DNA of 64,000 bases from an uncultured Sphingomonadaceae bacterium (GCA_947493325.1 CANLQI010000001.1:1852978-1916977); one strand, 5' to 3'. Positions 39,226 through 50,630 are shown, numbered from the stretch's first letter. Made by a program: numbers and translations. Notes: generated by a model from the sequence alone, not told the origin.

Positions 39226-40551
39226 ATGGATCAAGAGACCACATTTACTGCCGATAAAACGGCTGAGACGGCTCATAAAACAGCAGATGCAGATGGTGTC
39301 TTTCTGGACGAGGAAACCGGCACAGGCCGTTCGCGCCGCTTCTGGGTCATCGGCATTGTCCTGATTTTGGCAGTGCTGGCGGCGGCCGGATATTTTATGA
39401 CTCGCGGCGGCGGTGATGCAGCCGGCGAAGAAGCCGTTGCCGCTGAAGGAGAGGCCGGTGACGGGCAGATACCGACTGTCACGGTGGTTATTCCGGGTAG
39501 CGGCAACATTGCGCGCATGATTTCCGCCACTGGCACATTGGCCGCACGCCGCGAAATGCCCGTAGGTGTTGCCGGCGAGGGCGGACAGGTTGCCCGCGTG
39601 CTGGTCGAACCCGGCAGCTGGGTGAGACAGGGCCAGGTATTGGCTACGATCGACCAGTCCGTACAATCGCAGCAGGCCAATTCGGCAGCGGCACAGATAA
39701 GCGTGGCGCAGGCGGATGCAGAGCTTGCCCAGTCCGAACTCGACCGTGCATTGAAGCTGGTGGAGCGCGGCTTTATTTCCAAGGCCGATATTGACCGCAA
39801 GACCGCAACCCGCGATGCGGCACGCGCCCGTGTCAACGTGGCCCGCGCGCAGCTAAACGAACTGCGCGCACGTACACGCCGCCTTAATATCACGGCACCT
39901 GCCGCTGGCCTTGTGCTGGAACGCAATGTCGAGCCGGGACAGGTTGTGAGCGCGGGCAGCGGCGTGTTGTTCCGCATGGCCAAGGGCGGTGAGATGGAGC
40001 TTCGTGCGCAGCTGAGCGAAGATGATCTTTCGCGCCTTTCCACAGGCGTGAGCGCCAAAGTGACACCCGTGGGTTCCGAAAAAGTTTTTGACGGACAGGT
40101 GTGGCAGATTGCCCCCGTCATCAATCCGCAGACACGGCAGGGTATTGCCCGCATCGCCCTGCCCTATGATGCGGCTTTGCGCCCGGGCGGCTTTGCCAGT
40201 GCCAATATTGCCAGCGGTTCAAGCGTGGCACCGTTGCTGCCTGAATCAGCCGTGCAGAGCGACGATGAAGGCGCCTATGTCTATATTGTCGGCAAGGATA
40301 ATAAAATCGAACGCCGCGATGTGGGAACAGGCGTGGTCACCGCCGACGGCATCGCCATTAACAGCGGCCTGGATGGCAGCGAGCGCATCGTACTCTATGC
40401 GGCAGGCTTCCTGAATCCCGGCGAAACTGTTAAACCCGTTGTGAAAAAGGCTGAAAATGACGCCGGTGCCACAGGCGCAGAGCCTGCGAACGACAACGCG
40501 AAGCCGGCCACTATCGACAATACGGAAGCGCAGGCTGAACCAGCTGGATAA
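39226..40551 (+). CDS. Efflux RND transporter periplasmic adaptor subunit
   Basis: Single N-terminal TM; GQVARVLVEPGSWVRQGQVLATIDQSVQSQQ; coiled-coil hairpin; TAPAAGLVLERNVEPGQVV. Start at 39226 or 39184. Confidence 0.95.
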   Translation: MDQETTFTADKTAETAHKTADADGVFLDEETGTGRSRRFWVIGIVLILAVLAAAGYFMTRGGGDAAGEEAVAAEGEAGDGQIPTVTVVIPGSGNIARMISATGTLAARREMPVGVAGEGGQVARVLVEPGSWVRQGQVLATIDQSVQSQQANSAAAQISVAQADAELAQSELDRALKLVERGFISKADIDRKTATRDAARARVNVARAQLNELRARTRRLNITAPAAGLVLERNVEPGQVVSAGSGVLFRMAKGGEMELRAQLSEDDLSRLSTGVSAKVTPVGSEKVFDGQVWQIAPVINPQTRQGIARIALPYDAALRPGGFASANIASGSSVAPLLPESAVQSDDEGAYVYIVGKDNKIERRDVGTGVVTADGIAINSGLDGSERIVLYAAGFLNPGETVKPVVKKAENDAGATGAEPANDNAKPATIDNTEAQAEPAG

Positions 40552-40582
40552 TGGGCCAACGGATTAAAATGAGGATAACATT

Positions 40583-43500
40583 ATGAACTTCAGGAACATG
40601 TCCGCTTGGTCCATCCGTAATCCGGTTATTCCTCTTGTATTGTTTACGGCCCTGCTGTTTGCCGGAATTTTAAGTTTTAACCGTATGGACGTGGTGAATA
40701 ACCCCGACATTGAATTCCCCGCAGCCAGCATTTCCATATCGCAGCCAGGTGCCGCGCCGACAGAGATTGAAAATCAGATTACACAGCGGGTCGAATCCGC
40801 CGTACGTTCCCTCAATGGCGTCAAAACCATCTCCTCTACAGCCAGTGAAGGCAACAGCAGGACATTTGTGGAATTCAGCATTGGCACCGACGCCAATCAG
40901 GCCGTGAATGATGTGAAAAATGCTGTGGATCAGGTTCGTGGCAGCCTGCCCGACGGTATATTGGAACCGCGCATCAACAAAGTCGATGTGGCGGGCGGTT
41001 TCCTGGGCATCTATGCCGTTGAAGCCAATGACATGACAATTGAACAGCTGAGCTGGTTTGTCGATGACACAGTCGCAAAGCGGCTATTGTCCGTCGAAGG
41101 CATGGCTGAAGTGGATCGTTTCGGCGGTGTCGACCGCGAAATTCGCGTTAATCTTGATCTTGCGAAAATGCAGGCGCGCGGCGTAACCGCAACGCAGATT
41201 AATTCCGCGCTGCGCCAGTCCAATATCGACGCGGCAGGCGGCGGTACAGAAGTGGGCGGAGTGCGTCAATCGGTGCGTGTTTTGGGCAGCAATGACACTG
41301 CATTTGAATTGGCACAGACCAGAATACGTCTGGCAAACGGCCAGACAATTCGGCTTTCTGATGTTGCAACCGTCGAGGATTCTTTCAGCGAACGCACATC
41401 GATCAGCAAGGTACGCGACAAGGAAGTCGTCAACTTTGCCATGTCGCGCGCAAAGGGCGCGTCCGATGTGACCACATTTGATAAAGCAAAAGAAATCATT
41501 GCGGAAATAGAAGAGGCCAATCCCGGCGTGCGCTTTATTCCGCTTTTCAACACTGTCAAATATACCGAAAGCCAGTATCAAAGCTCGCTCAAGGCCATGA
41601 TCGAGGGCGCTGTGCTCGCGGTTATCGTCGTGTTCTTTTTCCTGCGCGACTGGCGGGCCACGATTATATCCGCCATTGCCATCCCGCTGTCCGCCATTCC
41701 CACATTCTGGTTCATGGACCTGCTCGGCTTTAACCTCAATTTCCTCTCGCTACTGGCACTTGGTCTGGTGGCTGGTGTCCTTGTTGATGATGCCATTGTG
41801 GAGATTGAGAATATCGTACGACATATGCGCATGGGCAAATCCGCCTATCAGGCATCGATAGACGCCGCCGATGAAATCGGACTGCCTGTTGTCGCGACGT
41901 CATTTTGTATTGTTGCGGTGTTCCTTCCGGTCGGTTTGATGCCGGGCATTTCCGGGCAGTTCTTTAAAAACTTCGGTATTACCGTCGTTATTTCCGTGCT
42001 GATGAGCCTTGCCGTGGCGCGCATGATAACGCCGATGCTCGCGGCCTATTTCCTGCGCGCAAAGGGCCATGCCGACCACGGCGAAGGCCCGATGATGAAC
42101 CGCTATATGAAGATCCTGAAATGGACCTTGCATAACCGCTGGAAAATGATGGGTCTTGGCTTTGCCGCTTTTGCATTAACGGTTCTGCTGTTCATGATTA
42201 CCCCCTCGCAATTTCAGCCAACGATCAACGATGACAACAGCCGCGTTGAAATCGAAATGGTGCCGGGCACAACACTCGAACAGACCGAAAAAGTGGCCGA
42301 CCAAGTTGCAAACCTGCTGTATCAGCAGCCGGAGGTAGAGCGCGCTCTTGAACGTGTACGTGTCGGCAATGCTTCCATTTATATCACGCTGAAAAAAGAC
42401 CGCGAAAAAACGTCTATTGAATTTGAGCGCAATCTTGCGCCGCAATTATCACAGATTGCCGATGCGCGGGTGCGTTTTCAGTCGCAATCGGGTGGCGGCG
42501 GTACCGGCCGTGATATCACCGTCATGCTGGCGGGTTCCGACCCCGTAGTATTGGAACAGACAGCGACTGAACTTGTCGAGCAGATGAAAGGGCTGGACAC
42601 GGTTGTCGCCCCGCGGGTCAACGCGGATATGCGCCGCCCGGAAATCATCATTCGCCCGCGTACGGAATTGGCCGCGGAGCTGGGCGTCAGCACGGCCGCG
42701 CTTAGCCAGACGATCCGCATCGCCACATTGGGCGAGATTGAGCAGAATGCCGCCAAATTCTCACTTTCCGACCGGCAGATTCCGATTAATGTGAGGCTAC
42801 CCAAAGCATCTCGCGAAAGCCTGGAGACGATCTCCAATCTGCCGGTGCCAACCATCTCAGGTGGTACAGTGCCGCTGTCACGTGTTGCCGATATATCGTT
42901 TGGCTCCGGCCCTACCACTATCCAGCGCTATAATCAGAGCCGCCGTGTTTTTGTGGGCGCTGATTTGGCCCCGGATGTCGTGAAAGGCACTGCTAACAAG
43001 CAGATTTATGACCTGCCCATTATGAAAAATCTGCCCACCGGAGTATCCAATGCGCCCGTTGGTGAAGAAGAGTGGCAGCAGGAACTGGCCTTCAACTTTA
43101 TGATAGCCCTTATTTCGGGCGTACTGCTTGTATTCGCGGTGCTGGTACTGCTGTACAAACGGCTCATGTCTCCGCTCGTCAATATGGGGTCGCTGGCGCT
43201 GGCACCATTGGGCGGTATTTTCCTCGTCTGGCTGGTGGGTCAGCCGGTGTCCATGCCGGTGCTGATCGGCGTGCTGATGCTGCTGGGCATCGTCAGTAAA
43301 AACTCGATCCTGCTGATTGACTTTGCCATTGAAGAAATGGCGCGCGGAACCGAAAAGTTTGAGGCCATCATGGAAGCTGGACATAAACGTGCGCAGCCGA
43401 TTGTCATGACCACGGTGGCCATGACCGCAGGCATGGTCCCGACCGCACTCTCTCTGTCAGGTGATGGCGCATGGCGCGCGCCGATGGGGACGGTGGTGAT

Positions 43501-43774
43501 TGGCGGGCTTATCGTTTCGACGGTATTGACGCTTTTGATCGTGCCGGCCGGTTTCTCGCTGGCGGACGGTCTTGAAAAACGGATGGGCCCATGGATGCGC
43601 CGCAAGCTGCTGACGTACACACCCGGCGATGATGCAGAGGATAAAGCGCGGCAGGCCGGTGCAACAGGCCATGCGGCGGCGACTGTGGCTGCGCCGCCAC
43701 CACCGGCACAGGCTAAACCGGCAAAGCCTGCCACGCGCATTGATCCGGAACCAGGGGCAGAACCTGCAGAGTAA
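40583..43774 (+). CDS. Efflux RND transporter permease subunit (AcrB/MMPL superfamily)
   Basis: 1063 aa; AWSIRNPVIPLVLFTALLFAGI; GALVDDAIVE-like GVLVDDAIVEIENIVRHM; PVVATSFCIVAVFLPVGLMPGISGQFFKNFG; 12-TM layout. Confidence 0.97.
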   Translation: MNFRNMSAWSIRNPVIPLVLFTALLFAGILSFNRMDVVNNPDIEFPAASISISQPGAAPTEIENQITQRVESAVRSLNGVKTISSTASEGNSRTFVEFSIGTDANQAVNDVKNAVDQVRGSLPDGILEPRINKVDVAGGFLGIYAVEANDMTIEQLSWFVDDTVAKRLLSVEGMAEVDRFGGVDREIRVNLDLAKMQARGVTATQINSALRQSNIDAAGGGTEVGGVRQSVRVLGSNDTAFELAQTRIRLANGQTIRLSDVATVEDSFSERTSISKVRDKEVVNFAMSRAKGASDVTTFDKAKEIIAEIEEANPGVRFIPLFNTVKYTESQYQSSLKAMIEGAVLAVIVVFFFLRDWRATIISAIAIPLSAIPTFWFMDLLGFNLNFLSLLALGLVAGVLVDDAIVEIENIVRHMRMGKSAYQASIDAADEIGLPVVATSFCIVAVFLPVGLMPGISGQFFKNFGITVVISVLMSLAVARMITPMLAAYFLRAKGHADHGEGPMMNRYMKILKWTLHNRWKMMGLGFAAFALTVLLFMITPSQFQPTINDDNSRVEIEMVPGTTLEQTEKVADQVANLLYQQPEVERALERVRVGNASIYITLKKDREKTSIEFERNLAPQLSQIADARVRFQSQSGGGGTGRDITVMLAGSDPVVLEQTATELVEQMKGLDTVVAPRVNADMRRPEIIIRPRTELAAELGVSTAALSQTIRIATLGEIEQNAAKFSLSDRQIPINVRLPKASRESLETISNLPVPTISGGTVPLSRVADISFGSGPTTIQRYNQSRRVFVGADLAPDVVKGTANKQIYDLPIMKNLPTGVSNAPVGEEEWQQELAFNFMIALISGVLLVFAVLVLLYKRLMSPLVNMGSLALAPLGGIFLVWLVGQPVSMPVLIGVLMLLGIVSKNSILLIDFAIEEMARGTEKFEAIMEAGHKRAQPIVMTTVAMTAGMVPTALSLSGDGAWRAPMGTVVIGGLIVSTVLTLLIVPAGFSLADGLEKRMGPWMRRKLLTYTPGDDAEDKARQAGATGHAAATVAAPPPPAQAKPAKPATRIDPEPGAEPAE

Positions 43775-43784
43775 TGACGCATAT

Positions 43785-45071
43785 ATGCGCCGCAAAGCGA
43801 ACTGGGGAATTGCGGCAAATCTGTTCCAGCCGATAACGGTCACGCCCGATAAGGCGCGCCGTATGCGGCGCACCGCCACGGGTCTGCTTGTCCTGATGGC
43901 GAGTATATTCATCACCGCGCATTTCATGCAGACCGATCATCCGGCATGGGGTTTCATCATCGCGTTTTCCGAAGCTGCGCTGGTGGGCGGCATCGCCGAC
44001 TGGTTCGCCGTCACCGCGCTGTTCCGCCATCCTATGGGCGTCCCGATTCCGCACACAGCCATCATCCCGACGAACAAGGACCGTATCGCCGATACCATGG
44101 CGCAGTTCCTGCAGGAAAATTTCCTGATCCCCACCGTTATTGCCCGCCGGATCCAGCATATGAATGTAGCGGGCGCAGCGGGGCAGTTTCTTGTCAGGCC
44201 AACTGGCGGTGAAGGCCGTTTGCGGCTTGGCGTATCGAACCTGATTGCCGATGTGCTGGAATCGCTGGATCAGGATCAGCTTGGCGGCATGGCCAAGGAT
44301 TCGCTGCGTACCCAGCTCGACAAGCTCGACGTCGCGCCATTGCTCGGGCAGATATTGAATGCGGCCATTGCCGATGGCAGGCACCTGCCGATCATGGACT
44401 CCATCGTGAAATGGTCGGCCAAGACGCTGGAGGCCAATGAACAGCTCATCCGCGATATGGTCCATGAAAAAGCCAATGGCATCATGCGCTTTACCGGCCT
44501 TGACGAACGACTGGCCAACGCGATTGTGAGCGGGCTGCACAAGCTGCTGGATGATATGGCGAATGATACCGAACATCCGCTACGTTCCAAAGTCGAGGAA
44601 GGCCTCGAAACGCTCGCACATGATCTGGTTCATGATCCCAAGACGCAGCAGCGGGTGCAGGACATCAAGGCAGAAATGCTCGCCAACCCCGCGATGGCGC
44701 GCTGGATGAACGGCCTATGGGAGCGGGCACGCACAGCATTGCTAGAGGCTGCGCGCAATCCCGATGGTGCGTTTTCGGGTACATTTGGCGATAACATCCG
44801 CCAGCTGGGCGAAAACCTGCAAAACGACGAGCGCATGCAGACGCTTATCAACCGGTTCGCACGCCGGACACTCGTCGGCGTGGCAACGCGTTACGGCGAA
44901 CAGATCGTGCAGCTGGTCAGCGAAACGGTCCGCCGCTGGGATGCGCAGACCATTACCGACCGCGTAGAAACCGCTGTTGGCCGCGACCTGCAATTTATCC
45001 GGATCAATGGTACATTGGTAGGCGGCCTCGTCGGCCTGACCATTCACACCATTCTTGTCTGGGTCGGTTGA
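43785..45071 (+). CDS. DUF445 domain-containing protein
   Basis: ALVGGIADWFAVTALFRHPMGVPIPHTAIIPTNKDRIADTMAQFLQENFL. ATG at 43785; the longer ORF overlaps the RND gene. Confidence 0.92.
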   Translation: MRRKANWGIAANLFQPITVTPDKARRMRRTATGLLVLMASIFITAHFMQTDHPAWGFIIAFSEAALVGGIADWFAVTALFRHPMGVPIPHTAIIPTNKDRIADTMAQFLQENFLIPTVIARRIQHMNVAGAAGQFLVRPTGGEGRLRLGVSNLIADVLESLDQDQLGGMAKDSLRTQLDKLDVAPLLGQILNAAIADGRHLPIMDSIVKWSAKTLEANEQLIRDMVHEKANGIMRFTGLDERLANAIVSGLHKLLDDMANDTEHPLRSKVEEGLETLAHDLVHDPKTQQRVQDIKAEMLANPAMARWMNGLWERARTALLEAARNPDGAFSGTFGDNIRQLGENLQNDERMQTLINRFARRTLVGVATRYGEQIVQLVSETVRRWDAQTITDRVETAVGRDLQFIRINGTLVGGLVGLTIHTILVWVG

Positions 45072-45087
45072 ATACCGCGCCCGGGCG

Positions 45088-48000
45088 CTAGCGCCCCAGC
45101 AGAATGCGCGCCTGACTGGCAATCTGCGCCAGCATTGGCACGCTGGGTTTCAGTGCCTGTTGCGCGCGGTACACCAATTTGCGGAACTGGTCGATACGCT
45201 GCACATTTTCCTTCGACCATTTCTGTACATATTCGACAGGTTTTTTGGTGCCGGAACGATCCAGAAAATCAAGCCGCATCTGCTGAAAATCACGGGCCAG
45301 ACCAGCAACCAGCAAACGCTCCCACGGATCGCTGGGTGACATGCGCGCCGCCATCATCTGCGTCCAGTCGAGACCCAGTACAGCGCCAAGCTGCGAAAAT
45401 GCCTCGGTCACCGTTTCCGGCTTTACACCGCTGCTGCCCGACAGGCGGGCAAGCCCCACGGCGCCATCCATTTTGACAAGATGCGCGATCAGCTCCGCAT
45501 GCTGTTTTGGCGCGCCCATTTCAACCAGATAGCCTATGATACGGTTCGATTCTTGCTGCGCCTCTGCGGAAATCAGCGTATCCGCCTGTGCGGAAAGCTG
45601 ATGCACTGCATCTGTCAGTTCCGCAACCATTTTGCCCGGCGGTGTCGTTTCCTGGCTCGAGCGTAAAAGGTCGGCCATTTGCGAGCGCAGTTCCTCTGCG
45701 GCGTGATCGAACAGGACAAGGCGGATTGTTTCCGGCATATGGCCGGTGTCAAGCGCTTCCCATACCGGCTGCATATCAAACAATCGCTCCGCCGCCACAA
45801 ATACGGCGGCAACATGCGCCAGTGAAGAACCTTCTTCCTCGGCCAGTTCAAACGGATGGATAAGGCCCATGCGGTTGATGATGCGGTTGGCAAGTTTCGT
45901 GGCGATGATTTCACCGCGCAATTGGTGATTGAGGATCTGCTTTTGATATTTTTCACGCATTTGCGGCGGGAATGCCGCCAGCATTTCCGGATCCATCGTC
46001 GGATCGGACACAATGACACTGTTTTCTATCGCATCCTGCAATGCTAGCTTTGCCGTAGATAGCAGAACCGCCAGTTCAGGCCGCATGAGACCGCGATCCT
46101 CCTGTGCACGCCGCTGCAGTTCCTCATTGCCCGCCAGTCCTTCGACATGGCGGTCCAGACGGCCCGCATCCTCAAATGTTTCAATCAGACGGATAAATGA
46201 CGGCATCGCATCCGCGCCGCCGATTTCCGCAATCGAGAGCGCCAGTGCCTGCAGGCGGTTATCCTCCAGAACGAGGCTGCCGACAGCATCTGTCATATCC
46301 GCGAGCAATTTCACGCGCGTATCACTGTCCAGCTTGCCCGAGCGAACGGCATCGTTCAGGCCAATCTTGATATTGACTTCATTGTCCGAGCAATCAACGC
46401 CCGCGCTATTGTCAATAAAGTCGGTATTGACGCGCCCGCCGTGCATCGCAAATTCGATCCGGCCTGCCTGTGTCGTGCCCAGATTGGCCCCCTCGCCTAT
46501 CGCTTTACAATTCAGCTCACTGGCATTGATACGCAGCACATCATTCGCCGGATCGCCCACATTGACGTTATTCTCGGCTTCGGCCTTGATATATGTGCCA
46601 ATACCGCCAAACCAGAGCAGATCGACTTCGGCTTTCAGGATAGCGCGGATGACGGCGCTTGGCTCCATCTCCGTTTCTTCGGTATCCAGCAATTTACGCA
46701 TTTGCGCGTTCAGTTTGATTTTCTTCAGGTCGCGCGAAAATACGCCGCCGCCCCTGGATATCAGTTTCTTGTTATAATCATCCCAGCTGGAACGCGGCAG
46801 GTCGAACAACCGCTTGCGTTCTTTCCACGACTTTGCCGGATCGGGATTGGGATCAATGAAAATATGGCGGTGGTCGAACGCCGCCACCAGCTTGATCGCT
46901 TTGGACAGCAGCATGCCATTGCCGAACACATCGCCCGACATATCGCCGCAACCTGCGACCGTGATGCTTTCTTTTTGAACGTCGATTTCCATCTCGGCGA
47001 AATGACGCTGGACAGAAACCCATGCGCCCTTGGCCGTGATGCCCATTGCCTTATGGTCATATCCCACGCTGCCGCCGCTGGCGAATGCATCGCCCAGCCA
47101 GAAACCACGCTCGATCGCGATGGCGTTGGCAACGTCGGAAAAGCTCGCCGTGCCTTTGTCAGCAGCCACCACAAAATAGGGATCCTCGCCGTCATGCACG
47201 ACGACAGAATCGGGATGCACAACGACGCCATCCACGATATTGTCCGTAATACTCAGCAGCGTGCGGATAAATGTCTGATACGCCGCCTTGCCCTGTGCCA
47301 GCCAGCCATCGCGGTCGATTGCCGGACTGGGCAGGTTTTTCGGGAAAAAGCCACCCTTTGCGCCTGTCGGTACGATCACGGCGTTTTTGACACGCTGCGC
47401 TTTCATCAGGCCCAGAACTTCGGTGCGGAAATCATCGCGGCGATCCGACCAGCGCAGTCCGCCACGCGCCACCGGTCCGGCGCGCAGGTGGATGCCCTCC
47501 ACTGCGGGCGAATATACGAATACTTCGCGCCATGGCAGCGGTGCCGGCAGGCCGGGTACCCGGGCACTGTCAATCTTGAAAGCCAATGCCTCCATGGCTG
47601 CGGGCGCAAACGCATTGGTCCGCAGGATCGCCTGAATCAGCGACCGGAAAAGCCGCAGCAGCCGGTCATCATCAATGGCCGACACTTTGGTCAGGCCGCG
47701 CTTGATTTCATTCGACGCATCATGCGCCGCTTTTTCGCGCGCCGCCATATCGTCTTTTTTGGCAAAGTCCGGGTCATGGTTCGCTTCAAAAAGACGGATC
47801 AGCGCATGGGTGATGGCCGGCGCATCGCGCAGCGCATCGACAACGGTTTCCATGCCATAGGCAAGCCCTGTCTGCCGCAAATAACGGAACCATGCCCGCA
47901 ACCAGACCGTAGAGCGCTGATCCAGAGCCGCTGCGGGAATGAGCTGATTGAAAGGATCATCCTCCGCCTGTCCGCGCAGAACGCGGGTGATGGCCGTTTC

Positions 48001-49785
48001 AATAATATCCGCGCGTTTGATAAGTGCACTTGCTTTGTCCGCGTCACGCACATGCAGCAGGAAATCGTGAATATAGCCGAGCTCACCTTCGCCCAGCGGG
48101 GTTGGCACTTCTTCCAGCACATCGAAACCGAAATTTTCCAGCACAGGCACAGCATCGGACAGTGAAATCGCGCCGCCCAGCTGGTAAAGTTTCAGCCGCA
48201 AATGGTTGTCGGCATCATCCGCAAGACGGTACAGCCGCGATGTGCGCTCACCCTCTTTCTCCAGCTTGTGCAAACGCATGATATCTGTGGCGGCTTCGGC
48301 GCTGCCATATGTCATCTGGTAATTTTGCGGAAAACGTTCGGCATAACGTGCCGCCAATGCCGCAGCGCGGCTCTCTTCACCAAGCTCGGCCAGCTCGCTT
48401 TCAACCGCCGGAACCCAGCCGCGCACCATCATTTTGAGCTGCCGGTCCAGCCGCTGGCTGTCGGGCACAACACCGCCATCGCGCAGGTCAAGTGTATAAC
48501 GCAGTAGCGCCACTTCGCCGTCTTCCAGTGTGATCGAGCGGTTGAGGATCGTGGCATGCGATGCCTGGGCAAGCATTTTTTCCACTTCCAGCCTGCGCGC
48601 GGTGGACACTTCGTCACGTGGAAGCCAGACGAAAGCAAACAGATGCCGCGCCAGCGCAGACTCAACGGTGAGCAGCTTTGGACGCGGGCGGTCCGCCAAC
48701 GACATGGCGGTGAGCGCAACCCGCTCCAGATCATCAATTCCGAAACTTGTCAGAATATCATGCGGCAATGCTGTCAGCGCATGCACCAGCGCCTTGCCGG
48801 CATGGCCGCCCGGATCAAACCCGAATTTTTCCATCAACGCGGTAAGATGCGCCCGCATCACCGGCATTTTATCGGGACTGACGGCCAGGGCCGCACTGGT
48901 CCATATGCCCGCATGTACAGACAGTGTCGCAATTTTGCCGTCGGTCAGAATCGGCACAATGATAAGGTCGACTGGCACACGGCGATGCACCGTGGAAATC
49001 AGGTTCGATTTGATGACGAGCGGCGAACGGCCGCCATCCTCAAACCATTTAAACGCTTTGTCGAGCGAAGCTTTCGCAAGCAATGCCTTGTCACCCGAAC
49101 GCGCAACGCCAAGTTCACCCGAAATCTTGCCGTCCCGGTCATAGACGAGATGTGCAAGCTGTGTCAGCCTGCGGTCCAGGAACCAGCGGAGCAGAGCCGC
49201 GCCTTCAATATCCGGCAGATTGTCTGTATCGCGCGCCAATGCCGCCTGCATCATAGGCCAGTCGGTCACCGCCGCCTGCACATCCAGCATGCTCGCCATC
49301 AACGCGGTTTTCAGCTGCTGTCTTTCTTTTGCATCCGCGCGATCGATTTCCATATAGACCAGCGACTCCTGCCGCTCACCGCTGCTGTCGTCGCCCTTAC
49401 ATATTTCGAGCAATTTGCCATCCGCATCACGGCGCACCGCCAGAACCGGGTGGATGATGCGATCAATCGCCAGATTGAAACTGGTAATTACCGCTGCAAT
49501 CGAATCGACCAGAAACGGCATATCATTATTGATGACCACAACCCGCATCAATCGCCGGCCGCCCGTGCCGCGCACACTTTCCAGTTTGATTGCCGGATCA
49601 TTCCCCTTGCGCATGCGCGCCGCTTTCAATGCAAATTCCGCCGCCGCCGTGCAGGCTTCATCGCCAAATCCTTCATTCTCGCCCGGCAGTGCGCCGTGAC
49701 GGAATGCGGCGGTCAGGGCATCGCGGAGTGTCTTGTCATGTTTGGAAAGCGAAGAGGCGGATTTCTTGTGCGAAGCATTGGCCAT
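45088..49785 (-). CDS. NAD-specific glutamate dehydrogenase, large (~180 kDa) type
   Basis: 1565 aa; VVINNDMPFLVDSI; RAGPVARGGLRWSDRRDDFRTEVLGLMKAQRVKNAVIVPTGAKGGFFPK; GCGDMSGDVFGNGMLLS. Confidence 0.97.
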   Translation of the reverse strand: MANASHKKSASSLSKHDKTLRDALTAAFRHGALPGENEGFGDEACTAAAEFALKAARMRKGNDPAIKLESVRGTGGRRLMRVVVINNDMPFLVDSIAAVITSFNLAIDRIIHPVLAVRRDADGKLLEICKGDDSSGERQESLVYMEIDRADAKERQQLKTALMASMLDVQAAVTDWPMMQAALARDTDNLPDIEGAALLRWFLDRRLTQLAHLVYDRDGKISGELGVARSGDKALLAKASLDKAFKWFEDGGRSPLVIKSNLISTVHRRVPVDLIIVPILTDGKIATLSVHAGIWTSAALAVSPDKMPVMRAHLTALMEKFGFDPGGHAGKALVHALTALPHDILTSFGIDDLERVALTAMSLADRPRPKLLTVESALARHLFAFVWLPRDEVSTARRLEVEKMLAQASHATILNRSITLEDGEVALLRYTLDLRDGGVVPDSQRLDRQLKMMVRGWVPAVESELAELGEESRAAALAARYAERFPQNYQMTYGSAEAATDIMRLHKLEKEGERTSRLYRLADDADNHLRLKLYQLGGAISLSDAVPVLENFGFDVLEEVPTPLGEGELGYIHDFLLHVRDADKASALIKRADIIETAITRVLRGQAEDDPFNQLIPAAALDQRSTVWLRAWFRYLRQTGLAYGMETVVDALRDAPAITHALIRLFEANHDPDFAKKDDMAAREKAAHDASNEIKRGLTKVSAIDDDRLLRLFRSLIQAILRTNAFAPAAMEALAFKIDSARVPGLPAPLPWREVFVYSPAVEGIHLRAGPVARGGLRWSDRRDDFRTEVLGLMKAQRVKNAVIVPTGAKGGFFPKNLPSPAIDRDGWLAQGKAAYQTFIRTLLSITDNIVDGVVVHPDSVVVHDGEDPYFVVAADKGTASFSDVANAIAIERGFWLGDAFASGGSVGYDHKAMGITAKGAWVSVQRHFAEMEIDVQKESITVAGCGDMSGDVFGNGMLLSKAIKLVAAFDHRHIFIDPNPDPAKSWKERKRLFDLPRSSWDDYNKKLISRGGGVFSRDLKKIKLNAQMRKLLDTEETEMEPSAVIRAILKAEVDLLWFGGIGTYIKAEAENNVNVGDPANDVLRINASELNCKAIGEGANLGTTQAGRIEFAMHGGRVNTDFIDNSAGVDCSDNEVNIKIGLNDAVRSGKLDSDTRVKLLADMTDAVGSLVLEDNRLQALALSIAEIGGADAMPSFIRLIETFEDAGRLDRHVEGLAGNEELQRRAQEDRGLMRPELAVLLSTAKLALQDAIENSVIVSDPTMDPEMLAAFPPQMREKYQKQILNHQLRGEIIATKLANRIINRMGLIHPFELAEEEGSSLAHVAAVFVAAERLFDMQPVWEALDTGHMPETIRLVLFDHAAEELRSQMADLLRSSQETTPPGKMVAELTDAVHQLSAQADTLISAEAQQESNRIIGYLVEMGAPKQHAELIAHLVKMDGAVGLARLSGSSGVKPETVTEAFSQLGAVLGLDWTQMMAARMSPSDPWERLLVAGLARDFQQMRLDFLDRSGTKKPVEYVQKWSKENVQRIDQFRKLVYRAQQALKPSVPMLAQIASQARILLGR

Positions 49786-49910
49786 AAATATCCCCGGTCA
49801 GGCCGGATCATTCCATCCGGTTACTGGGTATACTATGCGCCACTCAAAGCCAATGCTCAAGTCCTGTCATGATGTTGAAGCGTAATTTTATTATAACGCC
49901 GCGCATTTTT

Positions 49911-50630
49911 TTACGCGTTCGGCTGCGGACAGTAATATGTCAGTATCTCGCCGATAATATCTGGCGGCATCGTTCCATCTGCGCTGGTCCAACCCAGCCG
50001 CTTGCGCACTTCACCACTGCCTGAATCCGCGGCCCGTTCTGCTTCATGCATGATTTGCCGTGTCACCGCGTGGTTGGCCAGTTCCTTCCAGTTAATGACA
50101 CCGCAAATATAATCGATGGTTTCACCGTCAGAGGATAGGGGCAGCAAGATGCTGCGATACAGGATTTTCTTTTTGTCGCTATTCGCAAACTCCGCCTCGA
50201 ATCCGACGGGCGCCTCGCTCGCGATAATCTGCATATAGTGATTGCCGATATGCGAAAGTATTGATGGGAAAGGCACTTCGCTGATCGAGGAAATTGTCCG
50301 GCTAATACCGCATTGATCGGCGAGGGCAGCGCCCACATATTCAATGGACGGATTATCTTCACCATTTTTGAAATTCAGCAATATGCTCTGCGTCTTGAAA
50401 TCCGGCAGTGCATCCAGGTCGATATCGCGTATCGACGGATAATTCTTATCCCCAAGCAGGGATGACCAGTAATTATAGGCCTGCACATGCAATCGCCTTT
50501 CATCGGTGCGCACGCCCACCGGCATGTCGGCAATGGCGTAATCGTCATCAATATATTCATGCGACATATAATCGGCATGTCCCGCGCCCGGGCCCGTTTT
50601 TCCTGCGCGTATTTTCGCTGTGTCAGACAT
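49911..50630 (-). CDS. PAS-like domain hypothetical protein
   Basis: 239 aa; NYWSSLLGDKNYPSIRDIDLDALPDFKTQSILLNF ... YRSILLPLSSDGETIDYICGVINW, PAS-type layout. Confidence 0.6.
   Translation of the reverse strand: MSDTAKIRAGKTGPGAGHADYMSHEYIDDDYAIADMPVGVRTDERRLHVQAYNYWSSLLGDKNYPSIRDIDLDALPDFKTQSILLNFKNGEDNPSIEYVGAALADQCGISRTISSISEVPFPSILSHIGNHYMQIIASEAPVGFEAEFANSDKKKILYRSILLPLSSDGETIDYICGVINWKELANHAVTRQIMHEAERAADSGSGEVRKRLGWTSADGTMPPDIIGEILTYYCPQPNA

Noticed and set aside
43629-43784. N-terminal extension of the DUF445 ORF
   Set aside because: Overlaps the RND permease 3' end; ATG at 43785 begins the conserved protein.
46441-48165. 574-aa plus-strand ORF
   Set aside because: Antisense shadow of the well-supported NAD-GDH gene; no recognisable motifs.
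48556-49872. 438-aa plus-strand ORF
   Set aside because: Antisense to the NAD-GDH N-terminal region; composition typical of a shadow ORF.
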